DNA of 23,604 bases from Defluviitaleaceae bacterium (GCA_009780445.1 WRAA01000003.1:1-23604), one strand, 5' to 3'; numbered from the stretch's first letter, positions 1-7,673 are shown. Numbers and translations: made by a program. The notes: generated by a model not told the origin, from the sequence alone.

Positions 1-116
1 AGCATGGACAACGGAATACAACCTCAAACGCACACCGATAAAATGGCAATTTACAACAGATCAAGCGAGAATTAAGTTGTACAGACTATACCCACAGATT
101 TAGTATTGGCAAGGTA

Positions 117-1958
117 CTAGTACGGTTCGCCGCGGGTAAGCTCCACAAGGTGCCAGGCCCCCAGAGACACCTCCGACGTACCGTTGCCGCGTGCCAGGCT
201 GAAATTGCGGACGCGGTTGTTGACGGCGACTGGTTCTACGCGCCAGAGCGTGGGAAAAGCGGGGATCTCTTCGTAGAACGCCCACTGCCAGTCGCTTAAC
301 ACTTGGCGGCGATACTCTTCGTCCCACATCTTCGGCGAAGCCTTGCGGCTTAGGATCTCGCGGAAGCGCGGCGATGTGTATCGCGTAAAGTTCAGCGGTG
401 TGTCGTGCCCCCAGACCTGCCGCGCGTCCGGCGCGAGACCCACAGACCACGCCGCGTCGAACATGTCGATCCGGCCGCCGTCGTTGTCGTGTTCGAGATA
501 GCTGTAGAAGCGGTTGAAGTCCAGCGGGCGGCCTTGGAAGAGCCGCACGTCAAGCCCGATACTTGCCCAGGACTGGATCTTGAACTGCGTGAGGAAGTCC
601 TCGTCCTCACCGGACATCACGGCCCAGGTTATCACCAGCGGCGATCCGTCCGGGTTGTCGCGGAAGCCGTCCCCCGTGGTGTCGGTGAAGCCGGCTTCGT
701 CAAGCAAACGGCGGGCGCGTTCGGGGTTGTACATATGCCCGGGAACGTCCGCGTCCAGCACATGCGCGTGGAACGGAGGCACCACCGACGCGGCCGGAAA
801 ACGCAGCCCGCCGTACAGAAGCCGCCCCAGCCTGTCGTGATCCACGGCGTAGGCCAGAGCGCGGCGTACATATACATTATCCATGCCGGAAGGCCGCATG
901 TCAACCTCTCGCGCGTCGGAATCGAAAATTCCGAAGCGGAAGCCCGTGTAGCTGTAGGCCGCGGAGGTGTCCGCAAGGAAGGTGAAGTTGGACGGCTCGC
1001 TGAAGTTCATGAACTGGCGCGGCGAAAACGCCGAGATATCAAGCCGCCCGGAGCGCATGGCAAAGGGCACAAGCTCCGGGTGGATCACCTGTGCGTTAAT
1101 GCCCGCGATCCTTGGCGCGCCCTGCCAATAGTCTTGGTTGGCCGGAAGCTGAATGCCTTCGCCGGGGATGTACGCGCCCGCCGTAAACGCGCCCGTGCCC
1201 AGCATCTTGTGCCGCGCGTGGGGGTGGGCGCTCATGTCCGCCACGCTTATACCCTCGAAGTGGTGCCGCGCTGTCGGCCAGAGCCACATGCCGGAGCCGT
1301 AGAGATTCATGGGCGTAAGCGCGTGGAAGCGTTTGGTGAGCGTGCGCCCGCCGTCCGACACAACAAGGCCGCTGATGTGATCCGCCGTGCCGGAATGATA
1401 TTCGCACACGCCAACAACATTGGTGACGGCCGGCCCGAAGCGCGCGCCGTCATAGTCCGGGTGCGCCAGGATCTCGTAGGAGAACACAAGGTCGTACATG
1501 GTGAGCGGCGTGCCGTCGTGCCACCGTACATCCACGTCATGCCGCAGGGTCAGCACCACAGTATTGTTTTCGGCATCCGCCTCGAATGTGGCCATGCCGT
1601 CCCGGCCGAGTTCCAGGTTTTCGCCGGTGGAGAGAACCGTGTCCATCAGCCTTTCGCCCACCCAGCCGTCGATGGTGTCCGCCGCCCAGACAGGGTGGAA
1701 CATACCGCGCAGGGGCGACGCGGTCATCAGGCCATAACCGAGGAAGCCTCCGTCAACTGGCGGGTTGTCGTTTGCCGTATACTTCGGGAAGCGCGACAGC
1801 ACGGCCTGCTTGCCAGTGAGGGAGGTCTGCGCGGTGGGCGTGTTATGCTCGTATGCCGGCACGGCGAACTGCCCCTCACCTTGGAAGCAGGACGAAAGCA
1901 GGACGGCAAGCGCGGCAAATGCCGCTGTGACGACCAGCGAAAACTTGAAGATGCTCAT
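117..1958 (-). CDS. ABC transporter substrate-binding lipoprotein, SBP family 5 (peptide/nickel type)
   Basis: Extracytoplasmic solute receptor of an oligopeptide/dipeptide/nickel-type importer, expected to be lipid-anchored outside the membrane and to deliver substrate to the permeases encoded just upstream. The 613-residue product begins with a short basic stretch, a hydrophobic segment and a lipobox LSSC (Cys24), a clear type II signal peptide. Family 5 features follow: a segment with VRWHDGTPLT followed by DLVFSYE, then an N-DYWQGAP segment, then DNVYVRRALAYAVD with a later NPERARRLLDEAGF. The start at 1958 is chosen because GGGAGG lies at the right distance and the signal peptide begins there; the reading frame stays open upstream but runs antisense to the next gene. 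It is the last gene of the five-gene unit, 11 bases after permease C; in many such operons the receptor comes first. Substrate cannot be told from sequence. Confidence 0.95.
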   Translation of the reverse strand: MSIFKFSLVVTAAFAALAVLLSSCFQGEGQFAVPAYEHNTPTAQTSLTGKQAVLSRFPKYTANDNPPVDGGFLGYGLMTASPLRGMFHPVWAADTIDGWVGERLMDTVLSTGENLELGRDGMATFEADAENNTVVLTLRHDVDVRWHDGTPLTMYDLVFSYEILAHPDYDGARFGPAVTNVVGVCEYHSGTADHISGLVVSDGGRTLTKRFHALTPMNLYGSGMWLWPTARHHFEGISVADMSAHPHARHKMLGTGAFTAGAYIPGEGIQLPANQDYWQGAPRIAGINAQVIHPELVPFAMRSGRLDISAFSPRQFMNFSEPSNFTFLADTSAAYSYTGFRFGIFDSDAREVDMRPSGMDNVYVRRALAYAVDHDRLGRLLYGGLRFPAASVVPPFHAHVLDADVPGHMYNPERARRLLDEAGFTDTTGDGFRDNPDGSPLVITWAVMSGEDEDFLTQFKIQSWASIGLDVRLFQGRPLDFNRFYSYLEHDNDGGRIDMFDAAWSVGLAPDARQVWGHDTPLNFTRYTSPRFREILSRKASPKMWDEEYRRQVLSDWQWAFYEEIPAFPTLWRVEPVAVNNRVRNFSLARGNGTSEVSLGAWHLVELTRGEPY

Positions 1959-1969
1959 AACGCGCCTCC

Positions 1970-2809
1970 CTAAGTATTTGATGAATCCGCGGCGCGGCCG
2001 GCGGCCTGCCCCACAAGGTACACCGACAGCATCATCACAAAGACGAGCATGGCCGCCGGCAGCCACTGCCACGGGCGCGTGAGCATCACCGTAGGCACGG
2101 CGGCGTAGGATATCAGCGTGCCGAGGCTTGGCGTGCCTATCGGCAGACCGTAACCAAGGAATGTGAGGCCGGTCTCCAGCCCTATGTTTGACGCAAGGGT
2201 GAGAGTCATGTTCACTGTGATAACGGGCGCGAGGTTCGGCAGAACTTCGCGGAGCATGATGACGGCGCGGGGCGTGCCCAGGGTGCGGGAGGCCGCAACA
2301 TAGTCCAGCCCGGCCTGCTGCAATGCCTTGGCACGCAGAAGCCGCGCGCGGTCCGCCCACAGAAACGCCGTCATTATCAGCGAGAACTGCCACACGCCGT
2401 AGTCTCCCAGCATGGACAGCACCGCAATGATGATGAGCAGTGACGGCAGCATCAGGAAGAAGTCCAGCAGGCGCATCATGGCGTTGTCCACAATGCCGCC
2501 CGCGAAGCCGGAGACCAGCCCGTAGAGTATGCCGGCCGCGCCGCTTAGCACAGTCACCGTGCCGGCGATAAGCAGGGAGTTTCGCGCGCCCAGCATCAGC
2601 CGCCCCACCATGCACCGCCCTGCGGGATCCGTCCCCAGCGGGAAGGCGCGGCTTGGCGGAAGGTTCATAAACTCCGGCACCACGAAACCCGCGCGGTATT
2701 CGTCAATGCCGGCGGAGGCAAGAAACGCGGCGGCGGCGATCACCGCGAACATCCACAGCCCGGCCACAGCCGCCCTGTCGCCGCGTATTCCGCGCCATAA
2801 GTCCAACAT
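1970..2809 (-). CDS. ABC transporter permease, DppC/OppC type
   Basis: Inner-membrane subunit of the importer. About 279 residues with one N-terminal membrane segment, then the family hallmark PLGTDPAGRCMVGRL followed by LGARNSL, several further membrane segments, and the cytoplasmic EAA-type loop ASRTLGTPRAVIMLREVLPN that contacts an ATPase. The start is ambiguous. ATG at 2809 and GTG at 2812 are both served by GAGGAGG, so I prefer this start. A GTG at 2833 also opens the frame, but it lies in a duplicated copy of the upstream gene's last codons and lacks a ribosome binding site. It follows permease B by about 35 bases and precedes the receptor gene by 11 bases, so the three are surely co-transcribed. 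Confidence 0.93.
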   Translation of the reverse strand: MLDLWRGIRGDRAAVAGLWMFAVIAAAAFLASAGIDEYRAGFVVPEFMNLPPSRAFPLGTDPAGRCMVGRLMLGARNSLLIAGTVTVLSGAAGILYGLVSGFAGGIVDNAMMRLLDFFLMLPSLLIIIAVLSMLGDYGVWQFSLIMTAFLWADRARLLRAKALQQAGLDYVAASRTLGTPRAVIMLREVLPNLAPVITVNMTLTLASNIGLETGLTFLGYGLPIGTPSLGTLISYAAVPTVMLTRPWQWLPAAMLVFVMMLSVYLVGQAAGRAADSSNT

Positions 2810-2829
2810 CACAGCGTCCGCCTCCTCTG

Positions 2830-2856
2830 TCACTTAATCCGCAATCACTTAATCCG
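2830..2856. repeat. 12-bp direct repeat (15-bp period) at the permease B/permease C junction
   Basis: TCACTTAATCCG occurs at 2830-2841 and again at 2845-2856, separated by three bases. Read on the minus strand this duplicates the final codons of permease B (ATT AAG TGA), so the upstream gene's tail is copied into the intergenic space. It looks like a small slippage duplication. It creates a spurious GTG at 2833 that could mislead start calling for permease C. Confidence 0.8.
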
Positions 2857-3807
2857 TATCCGCGGATCCACCACGCTGAGCGCGATGTCCGACAGGAACG
2901 AACCCAGCACCAGCAACACGCCGTACAGCACCACCAATGCAGTCAGCACGGAGAAGTCCCGCTGCTGTATAGATTCCAAGAACAGCGTACCCATGCCGGG
3001 ATACGAGAATATCGACTCGATAAACACCGAACCGCCAAGCAGCATCACCACCATGGAGCCCAGGCTTGACGCAATGGGCAGGAGCGCGCCGCGGAAGATG
3101 TGGCGGGTGTAGAGCGCGCCTTCGGGGATACCCTTCGCCCTTGCGGCCGTCACAAATGCCATGCCGCGGATGTCCGCGATCTCGCTGCGCAGATACTGCA
3201 CAACATACACCGATCCCAGCAGCGCGCCCGTAACCGCCGGCGCGATGCTGTGGTGCAGACGGCTGGCGAAGTAAACCGCCGTGCCGCGCCCCAGGCCGAT
3301 GTCCACACTGCCGCGCACCGGCACGATGTCCAGCCAGAAGCCCGCCACAAGCACAACCGCCAGAGCCGGCACAACCGTGGGCATGGCGAGCATGAAGCAT
3401 GTATACAGGTTCACGGCCTTTTCGGGCGCGCGGCCGTGGAACCTTCCCGCCACAAGCCCCAGCGGCACCGCAACGGCATACAGCAGCACAAGCGTCAGCA
3501 CCTGCAGGAACAGTGTGTTGTACGCACGCCGCCCAACGATGTCCGCCACGGGCATACGGTAAGATATGGAGCGTCCGAAGTCCGCGCGCAGGGCATTTCC
3601 CGCCCAGCGGGCATACTGCACATACCAGGGGTCGTCCAGCCCATACATCTCACGGAGCTGCGCCGCACGCGCCGGCGGGGTGTCGGGCCCCACCATTCCC
3701 GTAAGCGCGTCGCCCGGAATGGCATAACCGATCAGGAATACGAGCAGGCTAAGCGCGGCAAGCTGCGGTATCAGTATCAGTGTGCGGTGCAGGAATGTTT
3801 TGCGCAT
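2845..3807 (-). CDS. ABC transporter permease, DppB/OppB type
   Basis: Inner-membrane subunit pairing with the DppC-type protein to form the translocation path. The 320 residues show the DppB layout: an N-terminal membrane segment (about residues 10-30), a periplasmic segment with GLDDPWYVQYARWAGNAL and DFGRS, five further membrane segments, an EAA-type loop TAARAKGIPEGALYTRHIFR, and near the C terminus ESIFSYPGMGTLFLESIQQR, all family-typical. The ATG at 3807 follows GGAGGTGCCAT, an excellent ribosome binding site. Its first 31 bases overlap the 3' end of the upstream ATPase gene, implying translational coupling. Length is normal for the family. Confidence 0.94.
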   Translation of the reverse strand: MRKTFLHRTLILIPQLAALSLLVFLIGYAIPGDALTGMVGPDTPPARAAQLREMYGLDDPWYVQYARWAGNALRADFGRSISYRMPVADIVGRRAYNTLFLQVLTLVLLYAVAVPLGLVAGRFHGRAPEKAVNLYTCFMLAMPTVVPALAVVLVAGFWLDIVPVRGSVDIGLGRGTAVYFASRLHHSIAPAVTGALLGSVYVVQYLRSEIADIRGMAFVTAARAKGIPEGALYTRHIFRGALLPIASSLGSMVVMLLGGSVFIESIFSYPGMGTLFLESIQQRDFSVLTALVVLYGVLLVLGSFLSDIALSVVDPRIRIK

Positions 3808-4607
3808 ATGGCACCTCCGGTAACGTTAATGCCTGGAATGGACGCGATAAGTTCGCGGGTGTAGGCGTGTCCGGGGTTGTGGCGGATGTCGTGGCGGGAT
3901 CCGGCCTCGACAATGCGGGCGCGGTGCATGACCATGATGTTTTCGCACATGTGGGTCACAACGTTTAGGTCGTGGCTGATGAAGAGGTAGGCCAGGCCGA
4001 GTTCGCGCCGGATGTCCTGCATGTAGTTGAGTACCTGTGCCTGTACGGAAAGATCCAGAGCCGACACAGGCTCGTCCGCGACGATCAGCTTCGGGCGCAG
4101 GGCGATGGCGCGGGCAATGCCGATGCGCTGTCTCTGGCCTCCGGAGAACTCCCGCGGATACTTGCAGGCGCAGCTTGAATCAAGGCCCACCGTGTCCAGC
4201 AGTTCGTGTACGCGCCGCCGCTCTTCGGCCGGGGTGCCGCGCTCGAAGTTGCGCAGAGGCTCCGCAATGATGTCCAGCACGCGCTTGCGCGGGTTCAGCG
4301 AAGAATACGTGTCCTGGAAGATCATCTGCACGCCGCGGCGGTAGGCCGAGCGGCTTCGCCCGGCCAAGCGCGTTATGTCCTCGCCCTCGAAGAGGATCTG
4401 CCCGCCGCTGATGTGCGTAAGGCCAAGGATCGCCCTGCCCGTGGTGCTCTTGCCGGAGCCGGACTCGCCCACCAGCCCGACGCTCTGGCCCGGCTCCAGT
4501 GTGAAGCTGATATCGTCCACAGCCTTCGTACATCCAGTGATACGGCCGAACACGCCGCTCCTTACGGGATAAAACACCCGCAGATTACGCACCTCTAACA
4601 GTGACAT
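3777..4607 (-). CDS. Peptide/nickel ABC transporter ATP-binding protein, DppF/OppF type
   Basis: Cytoplasmic ATPase subunit powering the importer. The 276 residues contain Walker A GESGSGKST, Q-loop MIFQDTYSSLNP, signature FSGGQRQRI, Walker B LIVADEPVSALD and switch ISHD, in the correct order. ATG at 4607 (protein starting MSLLEVRNL) is preferred over an in-frame start at 4634, because the conserved fold begins immediately after it and it sits in a 13-base overlap with the previous ATPase gene, a usual coupling arrangement. The C terminus is short: after the region containing NPGHAYTRELIASIPG it ends within about 20 residues and lacks the Cys-containing extension seen in its partner. Its 3' end overlaps permease B by 31 bases. 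Confidence 0.94.
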   Translation of the reverse strand: MSLLEVRNLRVFYPVRSGVFGRITGCTKAVDDISFTLEPGQSVGLVGESGSGKSTTGRAILGLTHISGGQILFEGEDITRLAGRSRSAYRRGVQMIFQDTYSSLNPRKRVLDIIAEPLRNFERGTPAEERRRVHELLDTVGLDSSCACKYPREFSGGQRQRIGIARAIALRPKLIVADEPVSALDLSVQAQVLNYMQDIRRELGLAYLFISHDLNVVTHMCENIMVMHRARIVEAGSRHDIRHNPGHAYTRELIASIPGINVTGGAICAKHSCTAH

Positions 4608-5575
4608 AACTCGAACACGGCGTGGCAGGAGCATCTGACGTAATGCCCGGGCGAGACCTCGCGCAGGGCGGGCGCATCGTCGTGGCAGTCCTCCGGCATC
4701 CGGGCTATACGCCGGCCGAAGCGGCAGCCCGTGCGCGGCATGTTCTCAAGAGACGGCACCGCGCCCGGGATCACGTACAGCCTGTCCTGCCCGCGTGGCA
4801 TTGCCGAAAGCAGTGATCGCGTATACGGATGCAGAGGGTTCGCGAAGATTTCGGCGCAGGGCGCGGTCTCCACGATCTGCCCGGCATACATCACGGCCAC
4901 GCGGTCCGCCGTTTCGGCCACCACGCCGGGGTCGTGGGTGATCAGCAAGATGCTTGCGTCTATGTCGCGCAGAAGCTCCAGTATCCGCGCCTGGACGGTT
5001 ACGTCCAGAGCGGTGGTCGGCTCGTCCGCTATCAGCAGGGCAGGACGGCAGACAAGCGCGGAGGCGATTACGGCTCTCTGGCACATTCCGCCGGACAACT
5101 CGTGGGGGTATTGCCAGTAGGTCTGCTCCGGGCGCGGCATGTCTACGTCACGCAGAAGCTGTGCCGCGCGGCCTTCGCGCTCTGTCTTTGTCAGCGAAGT
5201 GTGGTACATCAGCGGTTCGGCGATCTGTTCCCCAATACGCATCAGCGGGTTAAGCGCGCTTGCGGGGTCCTGGAACACCATCCCGATATGCCCGCCGCGG
5301 ATCTTGTTCAGCTCCGCTTCGCAAAGCGTCAGCAGGTTTTGCCCGCGATAGCCAATATAACCTTCCACGCGGGTGCGCGAAGGGTCATGCAGACCTATGA
5401 TGCTGTGCGCCAAGCTAGACTTGCCGCAGCCCGATTCCCCCATAACCGCCAGAGTCTCGCCCTCCGGAATGTCCAGGTCAAGGTCGTCCACCGCCGCGAA
5501 GTACTGCCCGCCAATACGGAACGACACGCTAAGCCCGCGTATCTCCATCAATTTCTTTTCCACACTACCACCCAT
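4595..5575 (-). CDS. Peptide/nickel ABC transporter ATP-binding protein, DppD/OppD type
   Basis: Second ATPase subunit and first gene of the importer operon. The 326 residues carry Walker A GESGCGKS (46-53), Q-loop MVFQDPASALNP, signature LSGGM followed by CQR, Walker B LLIADEPTTALD and switch ITHD. The C-terminal oligopeptide-transporter extension is present: IPGAVPSLENMPRTGCRFG, then Cys-containing segments and GHYVRC. The start is uncertain: ATG at 5575 has no convincing ribosome binding site, and an internal ATG at 5548 (MEIRGLSV) is a plausible alternative. No clear sigma-A promoter could be assigned on this strand in the AT-rich gap upstream (5576-5703). Confidence 0.94.
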   Translation of the reverse strand: MGGSVEKKLMEIRGLSVSFRIGGQYFAAVDDLDLDIPEGETLAVMGESGCGKSSLAHSIIGLHDPSRTRVEGYIGYRGQNLLTLCEAELNKIRGGHIGMVFQDPASALNPLMRIGEQIAEPLMYHTSLTKTEREGRAAQLLRDVDMPRPEQTYWQYPHELSGGMCQRAVIASALVCRPALLIADEPTTALDVTVQARILELLRDIDASILLITHDPGVVAETADRVAVMYAGQIVETAPCAEIFANPLHPYTRSLLSAMPRGQDRLYVIPGAVPSLENMPRTGCRFGRRIARMPEDCHDDAPALREVSPGHYVRCSCHAVFELCHC

Positions 5576-5637
5576 TTCATATATTGGTAGTATGCGGTAA
5601 AATACACGCCACTATGCATCCGCGCGAAAATCCGGTA

Positions 5638-5666
5638 TTGATAAATACGCCGAACCGGTGTAAACT
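5638..5666 (+). promoter_or_regulatory. Putative sigma-A promoter for the GNAT/FliL-like pair
   Basis: TTGATA (5638-5643), a 17-base spacer and TAAACT (5661-5666) make a plausible vegetative promoter about 37 bases before the GTG start. A second -10-like TATACT lies at 5672-5677. The -35 overlaps a small dyad GTATT-GATA-AATAC (5635-5648), which could be an operator, although a 5-bp arm can arise by chance. Confidence 0.5.
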
Positions 5667-5703
5667 GTAGCTATACTGTATTGCAGAGAAAGATGGTGTA
5701 CCT

Positions 5704-6336
5704 GTGATAAGATTGATAACACCCGGCGACTATGACGCACTGATGAACCTGCTGCGCGAGGCCTTCTGGAACCTGTACAAACCCGGCTGCGAAGAACATT
5801 TCCTTGCCGATAAGATACTCAAGCACCCGGACTACATCCCCGAGCTTTCCTTCCTTATTGAGAAGGACGGCGAGCCGGCGGGCTGCATACTCTACACCCA
5901 TTCAAAAGTTGCGGACGCCGGCGGCAACGAATACGCGACAATCACCTTCGGCCCCGTGTGCATCGCGCCGCCCCTTCACCGCCAAGGGCTTGGACGCGCC
6001 CTGATCTCCCACTCCATAGCCGAAGCGAAGCGGCTGGGCTTCGGCGCGATCATCATAGGCGGCTTCCCCTACCACTACCACACCTACGGCTTCGAGGGCA
6101 CAAAAAAATACGGCATATCAATGCCGGACGGAAAGTTCTACACGGGAATTATGGCGTTGCCGCTGTATGACGGCGCGCTTGACGGCGTTCGCGGGAAAAT
6201 GCTTTTCAGCGACAGCATGAACATCGACCCGCAGGAAGCGGAGGACTTCGACAAACGGTTTGCGCACAAGGAAAAGCTGGTGCTGCCGTGCCAGGCCGAC
6301 TACGAACGGGCCGCCGCCGATATTGACGTAAACTGA
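5704..6336 (+). CDS. GNAT family N-acetyltransferase
   Basis: Predicted cytoplasmic acetyl-CoA-dependent N-acetyltransferase of unknown acceptor. The 210 residues start with a typical IRLITPGDYDAL strand-helix. The core strand YATITFGPVCI is followed by the acetyl-CoA pyrophosphate-binding loop RQGLGRALI (the Q/RxxGxG/A motif), then a helix and the strand FGAIIIGG with a following YHTYGFE, typical of the family. The last 60 residues extend past the core. The start is a GTG at 5704 with a weak ribosome binding site (AGATGG region). It is followed after 16 bases by the FliL-like gene, so the two are probably co-transcribed. The function cannot be narrowed from sequence alone. Confidence 0.88.
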   Translation: MIRLITPGDYDALMNLLREAFWNLYKPGCEEHFLADKILKHPDYIPELSFLIEKDGEPAGCILYTHSKVADAGGNEYATITFGPVCIAPPLHRQGLGRALISHSIAEAKRLGFGAIIIGGFPYHYHTYGFEGTKKYGISMPDGKFYTGIMALPLYDGALDGVRGKMLFSDSMNIDPQEAEDFDKRFAHKEKLVLPCQADYERAAADIDVN

Positions 6337-6352
6337 GAAAGGGAGATCGTGT

Positions 6353-6874
6353 ATGGCGAAAAAGAACAAGCAGATCAGCACGGCCGGGCGTAATGTTATT
6401 GTGGGTGTGGCTGTGTTCTTCGTGATAGTGCTGGGCTTCGTGATGGTAACGCCGCAGATAGACAACATCGCGATACCCGTCACGCCAGACCGTGAAGTCA
6501 TGACGCCGCAGAGGCCGGGCATCGTGGACATTCCCGCGGTTTCCGCCACGGTGCGCGACAACAACGGCGAGATCCGCAACATCAGCGTATCCGCCGCGCT
6601 GGACTTCGACGAGCGGCAGGTGAGCAACTATGACACGGACGACCTCCGCGCAATCATCATGAACGCGGTGATGCAGCTGGACGGCGATCTGTTCGAGAAC
6701 ATGTACAGCATGGAAATGCTCTCCGACCACATACGCGGGCAGCTGGACATGCACGTAGACCCAAGCCACCTTCTGGGCGTACACATCACCGAAATAGAAT
6801 CCGGCCACAACCCCATCATGATGGACACGCAGGACAATACGCCGCCAAGAACGCCAACCTGGCAGATGAACTAG
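6353..6874 (+). CDS. Single-pass membrane protein with FliL-like extracytoplasmic domain
   Basis: The 173-residue product has a short basic N terminus (KKNK), one membrane segment at about residues 14-32, a proline-rich linker, and an extracytoplasmic domain from about residue 55. That domain reads as strand (NISVSAALDF), a charged gap, helix (DLRAIIMNAVMQL), helix with a following DHIRGQLDMHV, then a short strand (LLGVHITEIES). This order resembles FliL, the flagellar stator-associated protein (beta strand, the segment corresponding to 'eIRdaii..L', 'lr.el...in', then a final strand), but no single invariant motif proves it. ATG at 6353 has GGGAG upstream. An exact GCCGATAT, the sigma-28 -10 sequence, lies 30 bases before the start but without a recognisable -35. 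It could instead be an unrelated membrane-anchored protein. Confidence 0.7.
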   Translation: MAKKNKQISTAGRNVIVGVAVFFVIVLGFVMVTPQIDNIAIPVTPDREVMTPQRPGIVDIPAVSATVRDNNGEIRNISVSAALDFDERQVSNYDTDDLRAIIMNAVMQLDGDLFENMYSMEMLSDHIRGQLDMHVDPSHLLGVHITEIESGHNPIMMDTQDNTPPRTPTWQMN

Positions 6875-6880
6875 CATCGT

Positions 6881-7393
6881 TTACTCAGAGGTAACGGAGG
6901 ACTCGTAGCGGCCGGAGACGTGCTTGGCGTGGTAGTGCGTGTGCCGTGCGCCTTCGGCGGGCGGCGGCATAAGCGCGGACAGTATGCGCGAGTGTGTGAA
7001 CCTTACCACGTCGTCGCGCTCCCGTGCCTGTGCTTCGTCCTGCGTGATAATCAGCTTTTCGGAGTTCATGTTCTCCGCCATTTCACGCAAGGCGCGTTCA
7101 AAGAGCAGGACAAGCTCGGCGATCTGCCGCTTTTCATCCTCCGTGGCGTAGTCGCGGGTTACAAAATTGCGGAACTCCTCTACAAGTTCCTCGATATCCT
7201 CATAGGTGAGGGTGTGCAGCCCGCGCAGCATACGTTCCTTCCATGCCTGTATCGCGTCGGCGAAGCTGTATTCGCCTTCGATCTCGCAGGAATCTTCAAG
7301 ATAAGGCGCGAAGCCGCTCACTTGCCGCGCCGTGCCTGTGTACGTGCCAAACCCATAACCGCCGGCCAATCCTAATCCGATACTTACTGACAT
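6881..7393 (-). CDS. Unrecognised 170-residue protein with Gly-rich N terminus and His-rich tail
   Basis: I do not recognise this family. The first 25 residues are rich in Gly and small residues (IGLGLAGGYGFG); this is too polar for a clear membrane segment and is not a normal signal peptide. Residues about 45-135 are predicted to be largely helical and strongly acidic, with several charged amphipathic stretches (YEDIEELVEEFRNF, EDEKRQIAELVLLFERAL). The C terminus carries H151-T-H-Y-H-A-K-H158, a cluster that could bind metal. ATG at 7393 is preceded by AAAGGTG and AGAAGG. It lies 48 bases downstream of a small membrane protein gene, but a sigma-28-like promoter in that gap suggests it can be transcribed alone and perhaps with flagellar genes. 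It ends 6 bases from the convergent FliL-like gene. A motility link is inference only. Confidence 0.8.
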   Translation of the reverse strand: MSVSIGLGLAGGYGFGTYTGTARQVSGFAPYLEDSCEIEGEYSFADAIQAWKERMLRGLHTLTYEDIEELVEEFRNFVTRDYATEDEKRQIAELVLLFERALREMAENMNSEKLIITQDEAQARERDDVVRFTHSRILSALMPPPAEGARHTHYHAKHVSGRYESSVTSE

Positions 7394-7416
7394 ACCTTCT
7401 CACACCTTTCGAACGT

Positions 7417-7445
7417 ATATCGGCAGAACACCGCATTATCATTAG
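7417..7445 (-). promoter_or_regulatory. Sigma-28/SigD-like promoter upstream of the 170-residue gene
   Basis: On the minus strand CTAAT (7445-7441), a 16-base spacer and GCCGATAT (7424-7417) continuing as AC match the flagellar sigma-factor pattern (about TAAA, 15 bases, GCCGATAA/T). The -10 is an exact octamer; the -35 is 3 of 4 and the spacer one base long. It ends 23 bases before the ATG at 7393. The same architecture with the same spacing precedes yjfB. The -35 overlaps the stop codon of the preceding gene. Confidence 0.6.
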
Positions 7446-7651
7446 AAGTAGACCCGCACGATCTGGGTGATCTCCGGGAAGATGTGGGTGAACACAAATT
7501 GCAGCAGGATGTACAGCCCGCCAAGGAAACACGCGATGCTAAGGATCTTCTGCATAAGCGGGGTCTTTGAAAGATCCACAAAAAGCTCCACAATCGACTG
7601 CACACACGATATCAAGAATATCTGGCCTATCAGTATCATAAATTCGCGCAT
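7442..7651 (-). CDS. Small membrane protein, two predicted membrane segments
   Basis: The 69-residue product is strongly hydrophobic, with two predicted membrane segments at about residues 4-25 (FMILIGQIFLISCVQSIVELF) and 36-58 (ILSIACFLGGLYILLQFVF), joined by a short loop with LSKTPLMQK. I do not recognise the family. The ATG at 7651 follows a run of G (GCGGGGGG) seven or so bases upstream, which is a credible ribosome binding site, and codon use resembles the neighbours. It is read away from the HAD phosphatase gene out of a shared AT-rich promoter gap (7652-7758). On this strand TATACT-like -10 sequences are present there but no good -35 could be assigned. Its stop codon overlaps the promoter of the downstream 170-residue gene. 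Confidence 0.7.
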   Translation of the reverse strand: MREFMILIGQIFLISCVQSIVELFVDLSKTPLMQKILSIACFLGGLYILLQFVFTHIFPEITQIVRVYF

Positions 7652-7673
7652 AATGCCCCCCGCAATAAACTAT

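Noticed and set aside
1..116. Left-edge noncoding stretch with TTACAAC and GTTGTA arms and an ACCGATAA box
   Set aside because: The arms are short with a long loop, the box has no -35 partner, and the gene downstream points the other way; no terminator for the importer operon could be supported.
405..1973. Long open frame of over 500 codons on the plus strand, antisense to the substrate-binding protein gene
   Set aside because: Composition is Arg/His/Val-rich with no domain, no ribosome binding site, and it mirrors a well-supported gene; a GC-rich shadow frame.
1958..2615. N-terminal extension of the substrate-binding protein into the permease C region
   Set aside because: The true start at 1958 has a lipoprotein signal peptide and GGGAGG; the extension is an out-of-frame reading of permease C.
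5806..5813. GCCGATAA, exact sigma-28 -10 octamer, inside the GNAT gene
   Set aside because: It encodes Ala-Asp-Lys in a conserved frame, has no -35 partner and no gene start follows.
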